Assembly (NCBI GenBank): GCA_023427085.1 | Contig: JAEZBO010000005.1 | Location: 1 to 24,059, forward strand | DNA: 24,059 nt | Direction: 5' to 3' | From: Pseudomonadota bacterium | GTDB lineage: Bacteria > Pseudomonadota > Gammaproteobacteria > Burkholderiales > Burkholderiaceae_B | Shown: positions 1 to 7,334 of the stretch, one piece after another | Position numbering within the stretch: position 1 is the stretch's first letter | How the letters are laid out: each line of letters opens with the position of its first letter | Program-made: the position numbers and the translations under genes | The notes under the pieces: generated by a model | Told to the model about the DNA's origin: nothing | Seen by the model: the letters and a program-made list of their open reading frames with translations, nothing else | Databases searched by the model: none

Positions 1-57
1 CCGGCCAACCCCGGCCGACCCGGCCAACCCCGGCCGACCCGGCCAACCCCGGCCGGC
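1..57. repeat. GC-rich tandem repeat, 19-bp period
   Basis: From position 2 the 19-mer CGGCCAACCCCGGCCGACC occurs twice exactly (2-20, 21-39), followed by a 17-base partial copy (40-56). Each unit is itself two near-repeats of 9 and 10 bases built on CGGCC. The array begins at or before the window edge, so its true length is unknown. It abuts the TAA stop (58-60) of the minus-strand Bug gene. It contains the CGGCCGA core also seen in the two other arrays of this window. Confidence 0.85.
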
Positions 58-1026
58 TTATTCCTTGATGTCGTCGGCCAGCGCCTGCCAGCCGGCGCGC
101 GAGGCGTCCAGCTCGGCCTGCCACGCCGGGCCCGGCAGGTAAGCCAGCACCGCCGAGAAGGCGCGCGCCGATTCACGGAAGGCCGGGTCCTTCATGGTCG
201 CCTCGAGCGCCGCGTTCAGGCGTTCGCGCACCGCCGCCGGCACGTCGGCATGCACGGCCAGCCCGCGGTCGGACGGCACCGACACCGGGTAGCCCTGCTC
301 GCCGGCGGTCGGCACGTCGGGCAGCCCGCCGGCGCGTTCGGCGACGAACTGCGCGACGATGCGCAACGGCACGGCTTCCTTGTCGGGGTGGGGCACCGCG
401 GTCAGGCTGGCGAACATCATGTCCAGGTGGCCACCCAGCAAGGCGGTGCGCGATTGCCCGGTGCCGCTGAACGGCACGTCGTTGAACCGAAAGCCCGCCT
501 CGCGCTGCCACAGGTGCATCGCCACGTGGCCGTTGCTGCCCACGCCGTTCTGGCTGGCCGACAGGCTGCCCGGCTTGTCCTTGAGCGCCTGCACGATCTG
601 CTTGAGGTCCTGGTACGGGCTGTCGGCGCGCACCACCAGCAGTGTCGGATCGCTGACCACACGGCCCACCAGCGCGAACTTGGCGGGGTCGTACTGGGTC
701 TTCTTGTACAGCGGCACGAAGGCCATCGGCGGCGTGTTGACCACGCCGATGGTGTAGCCGTCGGCGCTGGCGCGCTGCACGTAGGCATTGGCGATCTCGC
801 CCGAGGCGCCGGGGCGGTTGATCACGGTGATGTTGGCCTTGCCGCCCAGGTGGCGTTGCAGGTGCGGCGCCAGCACACGGGCCATCACATCGGTCTCGCC
901 GCCGGCGGCGAAGCCGACCACCAGCTCGATCGGCCGGTCGTCCGGCCAGGCGGCCTGCGCGGCAGGCGCCAGCGGCAGGACACAGCACAGCGCCAGCGCG
1001 CGCGACAGGAATTTGCTGCGGATCAT
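58..1026 (-). CDS. Bug-family (TctC-like) periplasmic solute-binding protein
   Basis: Predicted 322-aa periplasmic receptor of the tripartite tricarboxylate transporter family, binding a carboxylated solute. The N-terminus (MIRSKFLSRALALCC...AAQA/A) is a signal peptide with a likely cleavage after AQA near residue 26. The mature start WPDDRPIELVVGFAAGGETD is the typical Bug first strand and ligand loop, and GLPDVPTAGEQGYP near the C-terminus is another family signature. The frame stays open upstream to 1530, but ATG at 1026 has GGAG six bases upstream and gives the signal peptide, so it is chosen. It lies 65 bp downstream of the class II aldolase on the same strand. No TctA/TctB genes are adjacent, so it is an orphan Bug protein as is common in Bordetella-like genomes. 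The ligand cannot be told from sequence. Confidence 0.93.
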   Translation of the reverse strand: MIRSKFLSRALALCCVLPLAPAAQAAWPDDRPIELVVGFAAGGETDVMARVLAPHLQRHLGGKANITVINRPGASGEIANAYVQRASADGYTIGVVNTPPMAFVPLYKKTQYDPAKFALVGRVVSDPTLLVVRADSPYQDLKQIVQALKDKPGSLSASQNGVGSNGHVAMHLWQREAGFRFNDVPFSGTGQSRTALLGGHLDMMFASLTAVPHPDKEAVPLRIVAQFVAERAGGLPDVPTAGEQGYPVSVPSDRGLAVHADVPAAVRERLNAALEATMKDPAFRESARAFSAVLAYLPGPAWQAELDASRAGWQALADDIKE

Positions 1027-1091
1027 CAGAGTCTCCATTTTTTGTTGTGTCGAAAAGAAGGGCGCGTGGCGGGCACGCGCCCGGCCGCCGT

Positions 1092-1907
1092 TCAGTCGAA
1101 CAGGTCGGGGTCCGAGCGGCAGATCGCGTCGTAGATCGGCTGGAAATGCAGCCAGGCCATGAACGGCGTCGCCAGGTGCTTGCGCGAGTGCTCGGCGGCG
1201 GCCGGCGGGATCAGCTTGAGCGGATGGCCGGTGGCCTCGGCCTTGAGCTGGATCTCGCAGGCGCGCTCCAGCGCGATGAACCACCAGGCGGCCTCGTCGA
1301 CGCTTTCGAGCCCGACCGAGAACAGGCCGTGGTTCTGGTGGATCGCCGCCTTGTTGTTGCCCAGCGCCTCGGCCACGCGCTGGCCGGCCGAGCGGTCGAC
1401 CACCACCGCGCCGGCCTCTTCGGCGATCAGCGCGTGATCGTTGAAGAAGCCGCAGGCCGTCTGCGTGATCGGATCGAGCAGGCGGCCGAGCGCGGCCCAG
1501 GCCATGCCGTGGGTGGTGTGCGCGTGGCACGAGGCCACCGCGCGGGGATTGTGTTCGTGGATCGCGGCGTGCAGCACGAAGCCGGCCCGGTTGACCGCCC
1601 AGTTGCCTTCCAGCACCTTGCCGTCGCGATCGACCAGCAGCAGGTCCGACACGCGCACGCGGCCGAAGTCCATGGCGAAGGGGTTGGTCCAGTACAGGTG
1701 CGGATGCTCGGGATCCCGCACCGTCACGTGGCCGGCGAAGCCATATTCGTAGCGGAATTTGGCGAACACCCGACAGACGGCGGCCAGCCGCTGCTTGCGG
1801 TGCAGGCGTTCTTCCTCGAGGGTTTCGAACACCGGCGGCTGCGGGAAATACAGGCCTTCCTGATCGGGTTGGTAGACGGACTTGCGCGGCGCGGTAGCGG
1901 TTTGCAT
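1092..1907 (-). CDS. Class II aldolase/adducin family protein
   Basis: 271-aa cytosolic protein of the class II (zinc-dependent) aldolase/adducin fold, related to fuculose-phosphate aldolase. The metal ligands are visible: H128 and H130 in CHAHTTHG, and H190/H193 in IHQNHG. A further conserved stretch is GFFNDHALIAEEAG (153-166). Start ATG 1907 has GGAGG eight bases upstream, a strong ribosome site. Members of this family beside Bug proteins and LysR regulators often act on small hydroxy- or oxo-acids as aldolases, decarboxylases or epimerases; the substrate here is unknown. It is followed by the Bug gene and preceded by a LysR regulator in the same direction, so the three may be one transcription unit or a regulator plus two-gene operon. 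Confidence 0.92.
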   Translation of the reverse strand: MQTATAPRKSVYQPDQEGLYFPQPPVFETLEEERLHRKQRLAAVCRVFAKFRYEYGFAGHVTVRDPEHPHLYWTNPFAMDFGRVRVSDLLLVDRDGKVLEGNWAVNRAGFVLHAAIHEHNPRAVASCHAHTTHGMAWAALGRLLDPITQTACGFFNDHALIAEEAGAVVVDRSAGQRVAEALGNNKAAIHQNHGLFSVGLESVDEAAWWFIALERACEIQLKAEATGHPLKLIPPAAAEHSRKHLATPFMAWLHFQPIYDAICRSDPDLFD

Positions 1908-1994
1908 GATGGTTTCCTCCAGGTCGACGCGCAGTGTAGGGCGCGCCTCTCGGGCTTAGCCAATCATCAAATCGGGGCAGGTCATCAGATTTTT
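1908..1994 (-). promoter_or_regulatory. Candidate promoter/LysR target region for aldolase-Bug genes
   Basis: This 87-bp gap separates the LysR gene from the aldolase and is locally AT-richer than its surroundings. On the minus strand it carries AATCTGATGA and, about 15 bases on, GATTTGATGATTGG, two copies of a TGATGA-like element. That is a plausible site for the upstream regulator, but no clear T-N11-A dyad or -35/-10 pair could be defined. Placement is inference. Confidence 0.3.
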
Positions 1995-2891
1995 TTATGC
2001 TGTCGGCGCGTCGGCCAGCTGCTCGCGCAGGTGCGCGATGAACAGCTCCTGCACCGCCGGCAGTGGCGCCGACTTGTGCCGGATCAGCAGCGTGTTCAGT
2101 TCGATCGCCGGCACCAGCGGCCGCGCCACCAGGCCGGTCAGCGGCAGCGATTCGAGCAGCCGCGTCTCGACCAGCGCGATGCCGGCGCCATGGCAGGCCA
2201 GCGCCATGCCGGTGATCGACAGGCCGACCTGCAGCCGGATCTCGGGCGACACCTGCGCCTGGCTGAACGCGCGGTCGACGTACGGCCGCAGCAGGGCCTG
2301 CGGCAGATAGGTGATGACCGGATGGCCATGCAGGTCGCGCACGTGGATCTGTGCGCGGCCGGCCAGCGCATGGTCGGCGCGCAGCACGCAGCCGATGCGG
2401 GCGGTGGTCAGCTGTTCGGTGTGCACTTCGGCGCTGATGACCGGCTCGTAGGCGATGCCCAGCGTGGCCTCGCGCTTGGCGACACGATCGAGCACCTGCG
2501 GCGAGGCCATCGATTGCAGCGCGATGTGCACGCGCGGATGCGCGGCGGCGAAGCTGGCGACCGCCTGCGCCAGATAGCCGTTGGCGATCGGCGAGGCCGC
2601 CGCGATCGACATGCTGCCCAGCCGGCCGCCGGCCAGGTCCAGCGCCAGCCGCTCGACCGCCTCGAGCCGGCCGAAGATCTCGCGGACGTCGGGCAGCAGC
2701 GCCAGGGCCTCGGGGCGTGGCGTCAGCTTGCCGCCGCCGCGTTCGAACAGCTCCATGCCCAGCCGGCTTTCCAGGTGCTTGAGCGTGGCGCTGACGGCCG
2801 GCTGCGTGACGTTCAGCGACCGGGCCGCGCCGGTCACCGACCCGGCGGTCAGTACCGCGTAGAACACTTCGATGTGTTTGAGATTGATCAT
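1995..2891 (-). CDS. LysR-family transcriptional regulator
   Basis: 298-aa LysR-type regulator. The N-terminal winged HTH is clear: INLKHIEVFYAVLTAGSVTG, then AARSLNVTQPAVSATLKHLE with the recognition helix at about residues 28-47, and LGMELFERGGGKLTPRPEA as the wing. Residues of about 90-290 form the periplasmic-binding-like effector domain. ATG 2891 is chosen because it places the HTH at the usual distance. It has no good Shine-Dalgarno, and the frame is open far upstream, antisense to the sulfatase gene, which is a shadow. It precedes the aldolase and Bug genes in the same orientation with an 87-bp gap, not in the usual divergent layout, and is divergent from the sulfatase gene. It probably controls the aldolase-Bug pair. 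Confidence 0.93.
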   Translation of the reverse strand: MINLKHIEVFYAVLTAGSVTGAARSLNVTQPAVSATLKHLESRLGMELFERGGGKLTPRPEALALLPDVREIFGRLEAVERLALDLAGGRLGSMSIAAASPIANGYLAQAVASFAAAHPRVHIALQSMASPQVLDRVAKREATLGIAYEPVISAEVHTEQLTTARIGCVLRADHALAGRAQIHVRDLHGHPVITYLPQALLRPYVDRAFSQAQVSPEIRLQVGLSITGMALACHGAGIALVETRLLESLPLTGLVARPLVPAIELNTLLIRHKSAPLPAVQELFIAHLREQLADAPTA

Positions 2892-2972
2892 GGTCTGGCC
2901 AGGCCGGGCGAGGGCGCCGGCGCCGCTGCGTCGAGTGTAAGTCACCGCCAAGCGGCGATCGGCCCGCCCACG

Positions 2973-2978
2973 TAAAAT
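2973..2978 (+). promoter_or_regulatory. Candidate -10 box upstream of sulfatase-GNAT gene
   Basis: TAAAAT lies 27 bases before the ATG at 3006, in the 114-bp divergent region between the LysR gene and the sulfatase gene. It resembles the sigma-70 -10 hexamer (5 of 6). No convincing -35 is visible 16-18 bases upstream, so the call is tentative. Confidence 0.35.
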
Positions 2979-3005
2979 ACGCGCCAGTCTTTTTGCGGCG
3001 CGGTA

Positions 3006-5351
3006 ATGTCGAGTCTTCCCCTGTTCTGGCTCACGGTGAGCTTGCCGGTTCTGCTGGCCATCGTGGCGCCGTTGGCCCTCGAGGCCCTGCTGCAGCCGCG
3101 TCCCACGGCGCCCTGGAACCGCCCGCGGCGCGCGCTGGCGCTGCACACCGGCCTGTGGCTGCTGGCCTACGTGCTGCTGTTGGTGGTGCTGCGGCGTCCC
3201 TGGTTCGCCTGTGTGCTGACCAGCGGGCTGGCGCTGCTGCTGACACTGGTCAACAACGCCAAGTGGCAGGCGCTGCGCGAGGCCTTCATCTGCCAGGACT
3301 TCGAATACTTCACCGACATGCTGCGGCATCCGCGGCTGTACCTGCCGTTCTTCGGCCTGTGGCGGGCCGCGGCCGGCGTGCTGCTGTTCGCCGGTGTGAT
3401 GGTGCTGGGCTTGCGGGCCGAATCGGTCTGGACCGTGTGGGGCGCACCCGCCGCGTTCTGGTGGGGCAACGCGACGCTGCTGGCGCTGGCGCTGGCGGTG
3501 CTGGCGATCGCCAGCCGCCGGCCGCTGCCGCTGAGTTTCGACCCCAACGCCGACACGCAGCGCCTGGGGTATTACGCGGCCTTGTGGGCCTACGGTTGGG
3601 CCGAGAGCCGCGCGCCGGCGGCCGGCTGGCCGGTCACGCGCTGGACCCAGGCGGTGGTGGACGATGCGGGGTCTGGGGCTGCGTCGGGTGGCGATCGGTC
3701 CGACGTCGCTGCGCGAGGCGTCGCCATGCCGCAGGAGGCCCAGTCGCGTCCGGCTATGCCGGGCATCGCGACGCCGGGCGCCGCGGCGCCCGACATCGTG
3801 GTCGTGCAGGCCGAGTCTTTCTTCGACGCGCGCCGCCTCTACGATGGCATCAAGCCCGGCCTGCTGCCCGAATACGATGCGTTGCGGGCCGCCGCGGTAT
3901 GCCACGGGCGGCTGGCCGTACCCAGTTGGGGCGCCAACACCGTGCGCACCGAGTTCGGGTTCCTGTCCGGCCTGCCCGACGCCGCGCTGGGCGTGCACCG
4001 CTTCAATCCCTACCGCCGCTTGCCGCGCCAGGGCATCGTCACGCTGGCGTCGTGGCTTCGCACGCGCGGCTATCGCACGGTCTGCGTGCATCCCTATCCG
4101 GCCTCGTTCTACCGCCGCGATAAAAGTTATCCGCTGATGGGCTTCGATGCCTTCATCGACATCCGCGCCTTCGGGGCCGGCGGTGATCGGGACAACGCCG
4201 GTCCCTATGTCTCGGACACCGCGGTGGCCGAGCGCGTGCGCGCCGTGCTGCAGGCGCCGCGGCCGGACGGCAAGCCGGTCTTCGTGTTCGTCATCACGAT
4301 GGAGAACCACGGGCCGCTGCACCTGGAGCGCGCCGACCCGGCCGACGAGGCCGCCTTGTACGAGCGCGCGCCGCCGGCCGGCTGCACCGACCTGAGCGCC
4401 TACCTGCGCCACCTGCGCAATGCCGATCGCATGCTCGGCGCGCTGCGGCAGACGCTGCAGCAATCGTCGCGGCCCGGCGTGCTGGCGTTCTATGGCGATC
4501 ATGTGCCGATCATGCCTTCGGTGTACGCGGCGCTGCACGAGCCCGATGGCAGCACCGACTTCTTCGTCTGGCGTTCGGATCGGGCCGAGCCGCGCTCGGC
4601 TGGCACACGCATGAACCTGCCGGCGCACGAGCTCGGCGCCCAGGTATTGGCCGCCGCCGGCTGGCCGCAGCCGGTGGCGCAGCCCCAGCCGCTCGCGGTC
4701 ACCGCCGACGCTGACGACGACTCGCCGCCCGCCAGCCCGGCGCCGGCGGCGTCGGTTCGCACGCAGGCCGGCGCACGCATCGAATTGTTCTATCCGCTAC
4801 CGATGCGCGAGGGCAGGCCGATCCCGGCCTTCCTGCCGCTGGCCGCGTCGGGCCGGCGCTTCCTGTTCGGCCGCGGCGAGCCGCGCCAGCATCTGCTCGG
4901 CCCGGGCCTGGACGCCGGCCGCATCATCGGCGCCACGCTCGATGGCAAGCCGGTCGGATTGCTGTCGTTTCGCACCGAAGGCCGCGGCCCCTACGTGCCG
5001 TCGCGCGAACGCTTCGGCACCGCCTTCGGGCAATGGCAGGGCACGCTGCGTTATATCGCCTACCGGCTCGGCGCCCTGCGCGAGCGGCGTTATCCGTTCT
5101 ACATCCACAGCATCCGCGTGCTGCCCGAGGCGCGCCGCCAGGGTGTCGGCGCGGCGCTGTTGCACGAAGCCGAGCGCCAGGCCCGACTGCTGGGCGCGGC
5201 CGGCATCGACGTCGACATCTTTTCGGACAAGACCAAGTCGCTGAGTTTTTTTGCCGGCCAGGGTTATGTCGAATCCCGCCGCGTTGTCTTCTGGGCCACG
5301 CGCACGCGCGGTCCGGGCTCGGTGCTGGTCGGCATGCGCCGCGAGCTGTAG
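3006..5351 (+). CDS. Membrane LtaS-type sulfatase/phosphotransferase fused to a C-terminal GNAT domain
   Basis: 781-aa multidomain protein. Residues 1-170 hold about four hydrophobic membrane segments. Residues 217-262 are a Gly/Ala/Pro-rich linker. Residues 263-555 form an alkaline-phosphatase-superfamily catalytic domain like lipoteichoic acid synthase: E270 in VVVQAES (metal), T312 in GANTVRTEFGFLSG (expected nucleophile), H435 in MENHGP, and D498-H499 in FYGDHVP (metal). Residues 556-590 are a Pro/Ala linker. Residues 590-781 are a GNAT N-acetyltransferase with the acetyl-CoA loop RRQGVGAAL (710-718) and the terminal strand region GYVESRRVVFW. All key residues of both domains are intact. 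Inference: transfer of a phospho-alcohol group to an envelope glycan, plus acyl transfer on the cytoplasmic side. Start ATG 3006 has no clear Shine-Dalgarno. The gene stands alone, convergent with the metallophosphoesterase gene. Confidence 0.88.
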   Translation: MSSLPLFWLTVSLPVLLAIVAPLALEALLQPRPTAPWNRPRRALALHTGLWLLAYVLLLVVLRRPWFACVLTSGLALLLTLVNNAKWQALREAFICQDFEYFTDMLRHPRLYLPFFGLWRAAAGVLLFAGVMVLGLRAESVWTVWGAPAAFWWGNATLLALALAVLAIASRRPLPLSFDPNADTQRLGYYAALWAYGWAESRAPAAGWPVTRWTQAVVDDAGSGAASGGDRSDVAARGVAMPQEAQSRPAMPGIATPGAAAPDIVVVQAESFFDARRLYDGIKPGLLPEYDALRAAAVCHGRLAVPSWGANTVRTEFGFLSGLPDAALGVHRFNPYRRLPRQGIVTLASWLRTRGYRTVCVHPYPASFYRRDKSYPLMGFDAFIDIRAFGAGGDRDNAGPYVSDTAVAERVRAVLQAPRPDGKPVFVFVITMENHGPLHLERADPADEAALYERAPPAGCTDLSAYLRHLRNADRMLGALRQTLQQSSRPGVLAFYGDHVPIMPSVYAALHEPDGSTDFFVWRSDRAEPRSAGTRMNLPAHELGAQVLAAAGWPQPVAQPQPLAVTADADDDSPPASPAPAASVRTQAGARIELFYPLPMREGRPIPAFLPLAASGRRFLFGRGEPRQHLLGPGLDAGRIIGATLDGKPVGLLSFRTEGRGPYVPSRERFGTAFGQWQGTLRYIAYRLGALRERRYPFYIHSIRVLPEARRQGVGAALLHEAERQARLLGAAGIDVDIFSDKTKSLSFFAGQGYVESRRVVFWATRTRGPGSVLVGMRREL

Positions 5352-5423
5352 CGCACGCCGCGTGCCGCGCAGCCTGGCGCCGGCGGCCTGGCCGGCCGGC
5401 TGTCTGGTCGATGGCCGGCTTGC

Positions 5424-5545
5424 TCGGCGAGCGTTGTCGGCGGATGTTATTCGGCGGGTGTGATTCGGCCGGCCTGATTCGGCGGATGTGATTCGGCCGG
5501 CCTGATTCGGCGGGCCTTATCGGTGGGGGTCAGTCGGCGCGGCGC
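5424..5545. repeat. 14-bp-period tandem array between convergent genes
   Basis: The core TCGGC recurs at 5424, 5437, 5451, 5465, 5479, 5493, 5507, 5520 (TCGGT) and 5534, spacing 14 bases except two steps of 13. The best units are TGATTCGGCCGGCC alternating with TGATTCGGCGGATG, making an exact 28-bp higher-order repeat (5461-5488 and following). The array fills the gap between the sulfatase gene stop (5351) and the metallophosphoesterase stop (5530-5532), and the last unit contains that stop codon. Units carry the palindrome GGCCGGCC, so the transcript can fold. No protein-coding or CRISPR character is seen. The stretch 5352-5423 between the sulfatase stop and the array is GC-rich and shows nothing else. 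Confidence 0.85.
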
Positions 5546-6657
5546 AGCACGATCTGCGTGATCTCGGCCGGCCGCCCCAGCCGCAGCGGAAAGCCGCTCC
5601 ACAGCCCGGCGCCGTTGCTCACGTACAGCGGCATGCCCGCCACATCGTACAGCCCCGACACATAACCTTCGTTCATCCACTGCGCCAGCAGGTGCAGGCC
5701 CACGATCTGTCCACCATGCGTGTGGCCCGACAGTTGCAGCGCCACGCCGGCCTGCGCGTGGGCGCGCGCGCCGGTGGGCCGGTGGCTCAGCAGGATCACC
5801 GGCGCCCCCGCCGGCGCGCCTTTCAAGGCCGCGGCCAGATCCGGCGGGCTCTGCTGCATGTCGACCGCGATCCGGTCGGTGATGCCGGCCAGCACCAGTG
5901 GCTGGCCGCCGCGTTCGAGCACCACGTGTGCGTTGCTCAGCACGTGCAGCCCGAGCGCGTCGAAGGCTTCCATCCAGCCGGTGTAGCCGGAATAGTATTC
6001 ATGGTTGCCGGTCACCGCATACACGCCCTGGTCGGCCCGCAGGCGCTGCAAGGGCCGCACGTCCTCGGCCCGCACCTGGGCACGGCCGTCGACCAGATCG
6101 CCGGTGATCACCGTCAGGTCGGGCGCCAGCGCGTTGGCTTCGTCCACGACGCGGGCCATCCACGGGCCGGGCAGCAGCCGGCTGGCGTGCAGGTCGGTCA
6201 GCTGCACGATGCGATAGCCCTCGAAGGCCGCCGGCAGGCCGGCCACCGGCACCGTCAGCATGCGCACGTCGGGCGTGCCGACCGCCTGCGACACACCGAC
6301 CGCCGACAGCAGCGCGCCGGCCGCGGCCAGCAGCATCCGTGTGGCGCGGCTTTCGCGCCAGGCCGGCCACGGCCGGCGTGTCGCCAGCCGCCAGGCCAGC
6401 GCCGCGAGGTCGCCGCACAGCAGCAGCGCAGCCAGCAGGATGATGGTGCCAAAGCCCCAGCCCAGCACGATCAGCGCGATGCGCGGGATCTCGGGCGACG
6501 CCATCGAGCCGAAGAAGGTGCGCGTCACCAGATGGTGCTGCGATACCGCCAGCACCAGCAGCGCCAGCCAGAGCCGGGCGGGACGGCGCAGCGCCAGCGG
6601 CAGCACCGCGCGCCCGATGACGTAGACGGCCAGCAGGCCGCTGAGGAGATGAAACAT
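5530..6657 (-). CDS. Membrane-anchored metallophosphoesterase (YkuE/YaeI-like)
   Basis: 375-aa calcineurin-like phosphoesterase. Residues 1-127 contain about four hydrophobic segments. The catalytic domain starts near 148 and has every family motif: D155-L-H157, GDLVDG with D187, GNHEYY with N218/H219, SHRP with H292, and SGHTHGGQ with H312/H314. These bind a dinuclear metal centre. Relatives YaeI and YkuE act on membrane lipids or phosphodiesters at the membrane; the substrate here is not known. The four-helix N-terminus is longer than the single anchor of YaeI. ATG 6657 follows the HD-domain gene stop by nine bases, with AAGAG overlapping that stop, so translation is probably coupled. The stop lies in the last unit of the adjacent tandem array. 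Confidence 0.93.
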   Translation of the reverse strand: MFHLLSGLLAVYVIGRAVLPLALRRPARLWLALLVLAVSQHHLVTRTFFGSMASPEIPRIALIVLGWGFGTIILLAALLLCGDLAALAWRLATRRPWPAWRESRATRMLLAAAGALLSAVGVSQAVGTPDVRMLTVPVAGLPAAFEGYRIVQLTDLHASRLLPGPWMARVVDEANALAPDLTVITGDLVDGRAQVRAEDVRPLQRLRADQGVYAVTGNHEYYSGYTGWMEAFDALGLHVLSNAHVVLERGGQPLVLAGITDRIAVDMQQSPPDLAAALKGAPAGAPVILLSHRPTGARAHAQAGVALQLSGHTHGGQIVGLHLLAQWMNEGYVSGLYDVAGMPLYVSNGAGLWSGFPLRLGRPAEITQIVLRRAD

Positions 6658-6666
6658 GGTCTGCTC

Positions 6667-7317
6667 TTAAGTCGTGCCCCATTCGGCCACGAAGGTTTCC
6701 CGGAACGCGCGCAGCATCGCCATGCGCGCCTCGCCCAGGCGCCGTCCCGCGGGCGTCTGCATGGTGGCCGGCAGCGTGGCCAGCTTGCGCTCGATGTGGT
6801 CCAGCGCATAGGCCTGGTCGTCCAGCTCGCGATGCTCGGCCAGCGGGTCGCTGGGGTGGGCGAAGGCCGAGCCCATGCGGCCGGCGGTGTAGTACAGGCG
6901 GGCCAGTCCGACCGCGCCCAGCGCATCCAGCCGGTCGGCGTCCTGCACGATGCGTGCCTCGATGGTCGTCGGCGCGATGCCGGCCGAAAAGCTGTGGGCC
7001 TCGATCGCATGCGCCACGCCATCGAGCTTGTCGGCCGGAAAGCCCGCTTCGGCCAGGCGCTGGCAGGCCAATTGCGCCGCCAGCGTCGAGGCCGATGCGC
7101 GGTCAGGGTGGTTCTTGGGCAGGTTCACCAGATCGTGCAGGTAGGCGGCCGCCAGCACCACCAGGGGGTCGGCATCGGGATGGTCCTGCAGCAGCGTCTG
7201 CGCCACGTTCCAGACGCGGTTCAGGTGGTTGATGTCGTGCGCGCCATCGTCGTCGTCGGCCTGCGCGGTGGCCAGGGCGATCAGACGCGGTTTCCAGGTG
7301 TCGAGAGATGAAGGCAT
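6667..7317 (-). CDS. HD-domain phosphohydrolase
   Basis: 216-aa cytosolic HD-superfamily metal-dependent phosphohydrolase. The H...HD...D motif is complete: H31 in HDINHLNRVW, H61-D62 in AAAYLHDLVNL, and D126 in IVQDADRLDALGAVG. The length and motif spacing match the small stand-alone YedJ-type proteins, whose substrates are mostly nucleotides or unknown. ATG 7317 is used; the frame remains open far upstream, antisense or out of frame to LysR, and is a shadow. No Shine-Dalgarno precedes the ATG, but the LysR stop is only 17 bases upstream, which suggests co-translation. It sits between LysR and the metallophosphoesterase on one strand. Confidence 0.93.
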   Translation of the reverse strand: MPSSLDTWKPRLIALATAQADDDDGAHDINHLNRVWNVAQTLLQDHPDADPLVVLAAAYLHDLVNLPKNHPDRASASTLAAQLACQRLAEAGFPADKLDGVAHAIEAHSFSAGIAPTTIEARIVQDADRLDALGAVGLARLYYTAGRMGSAFAHPSDPLAEHRELDDQAYALDHIERKLATLPATMQTPAGRRLGEARMAMLRAFRETFVAEWGTT

Positions 7318-7334
7318 GCGAAAAGTCGGAGGGG

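Noticed and set aside
1027..1530. N-terminal extension of the first Bug gene into the aldolase gene
   Set aside because: ATG 1026 has a ribosome site and a signal peptide begins exactly there; the extension is Arg/Gly-rich shadow.
1047..2975. 642-codon plus-strand frame over the aldolase and LysR genes
   Set aside because: Same shadow effect; low-complexity RRG/HQ-rich translation without any motif, while both minus-strand genes have clear family motifs.
2892..4628. N-terminal extension of the first LysR gene antisense to the sulfatase gene
   Set aside because: The extension has shadow composition, and the LysR HTH starts normally at ATG 2891.
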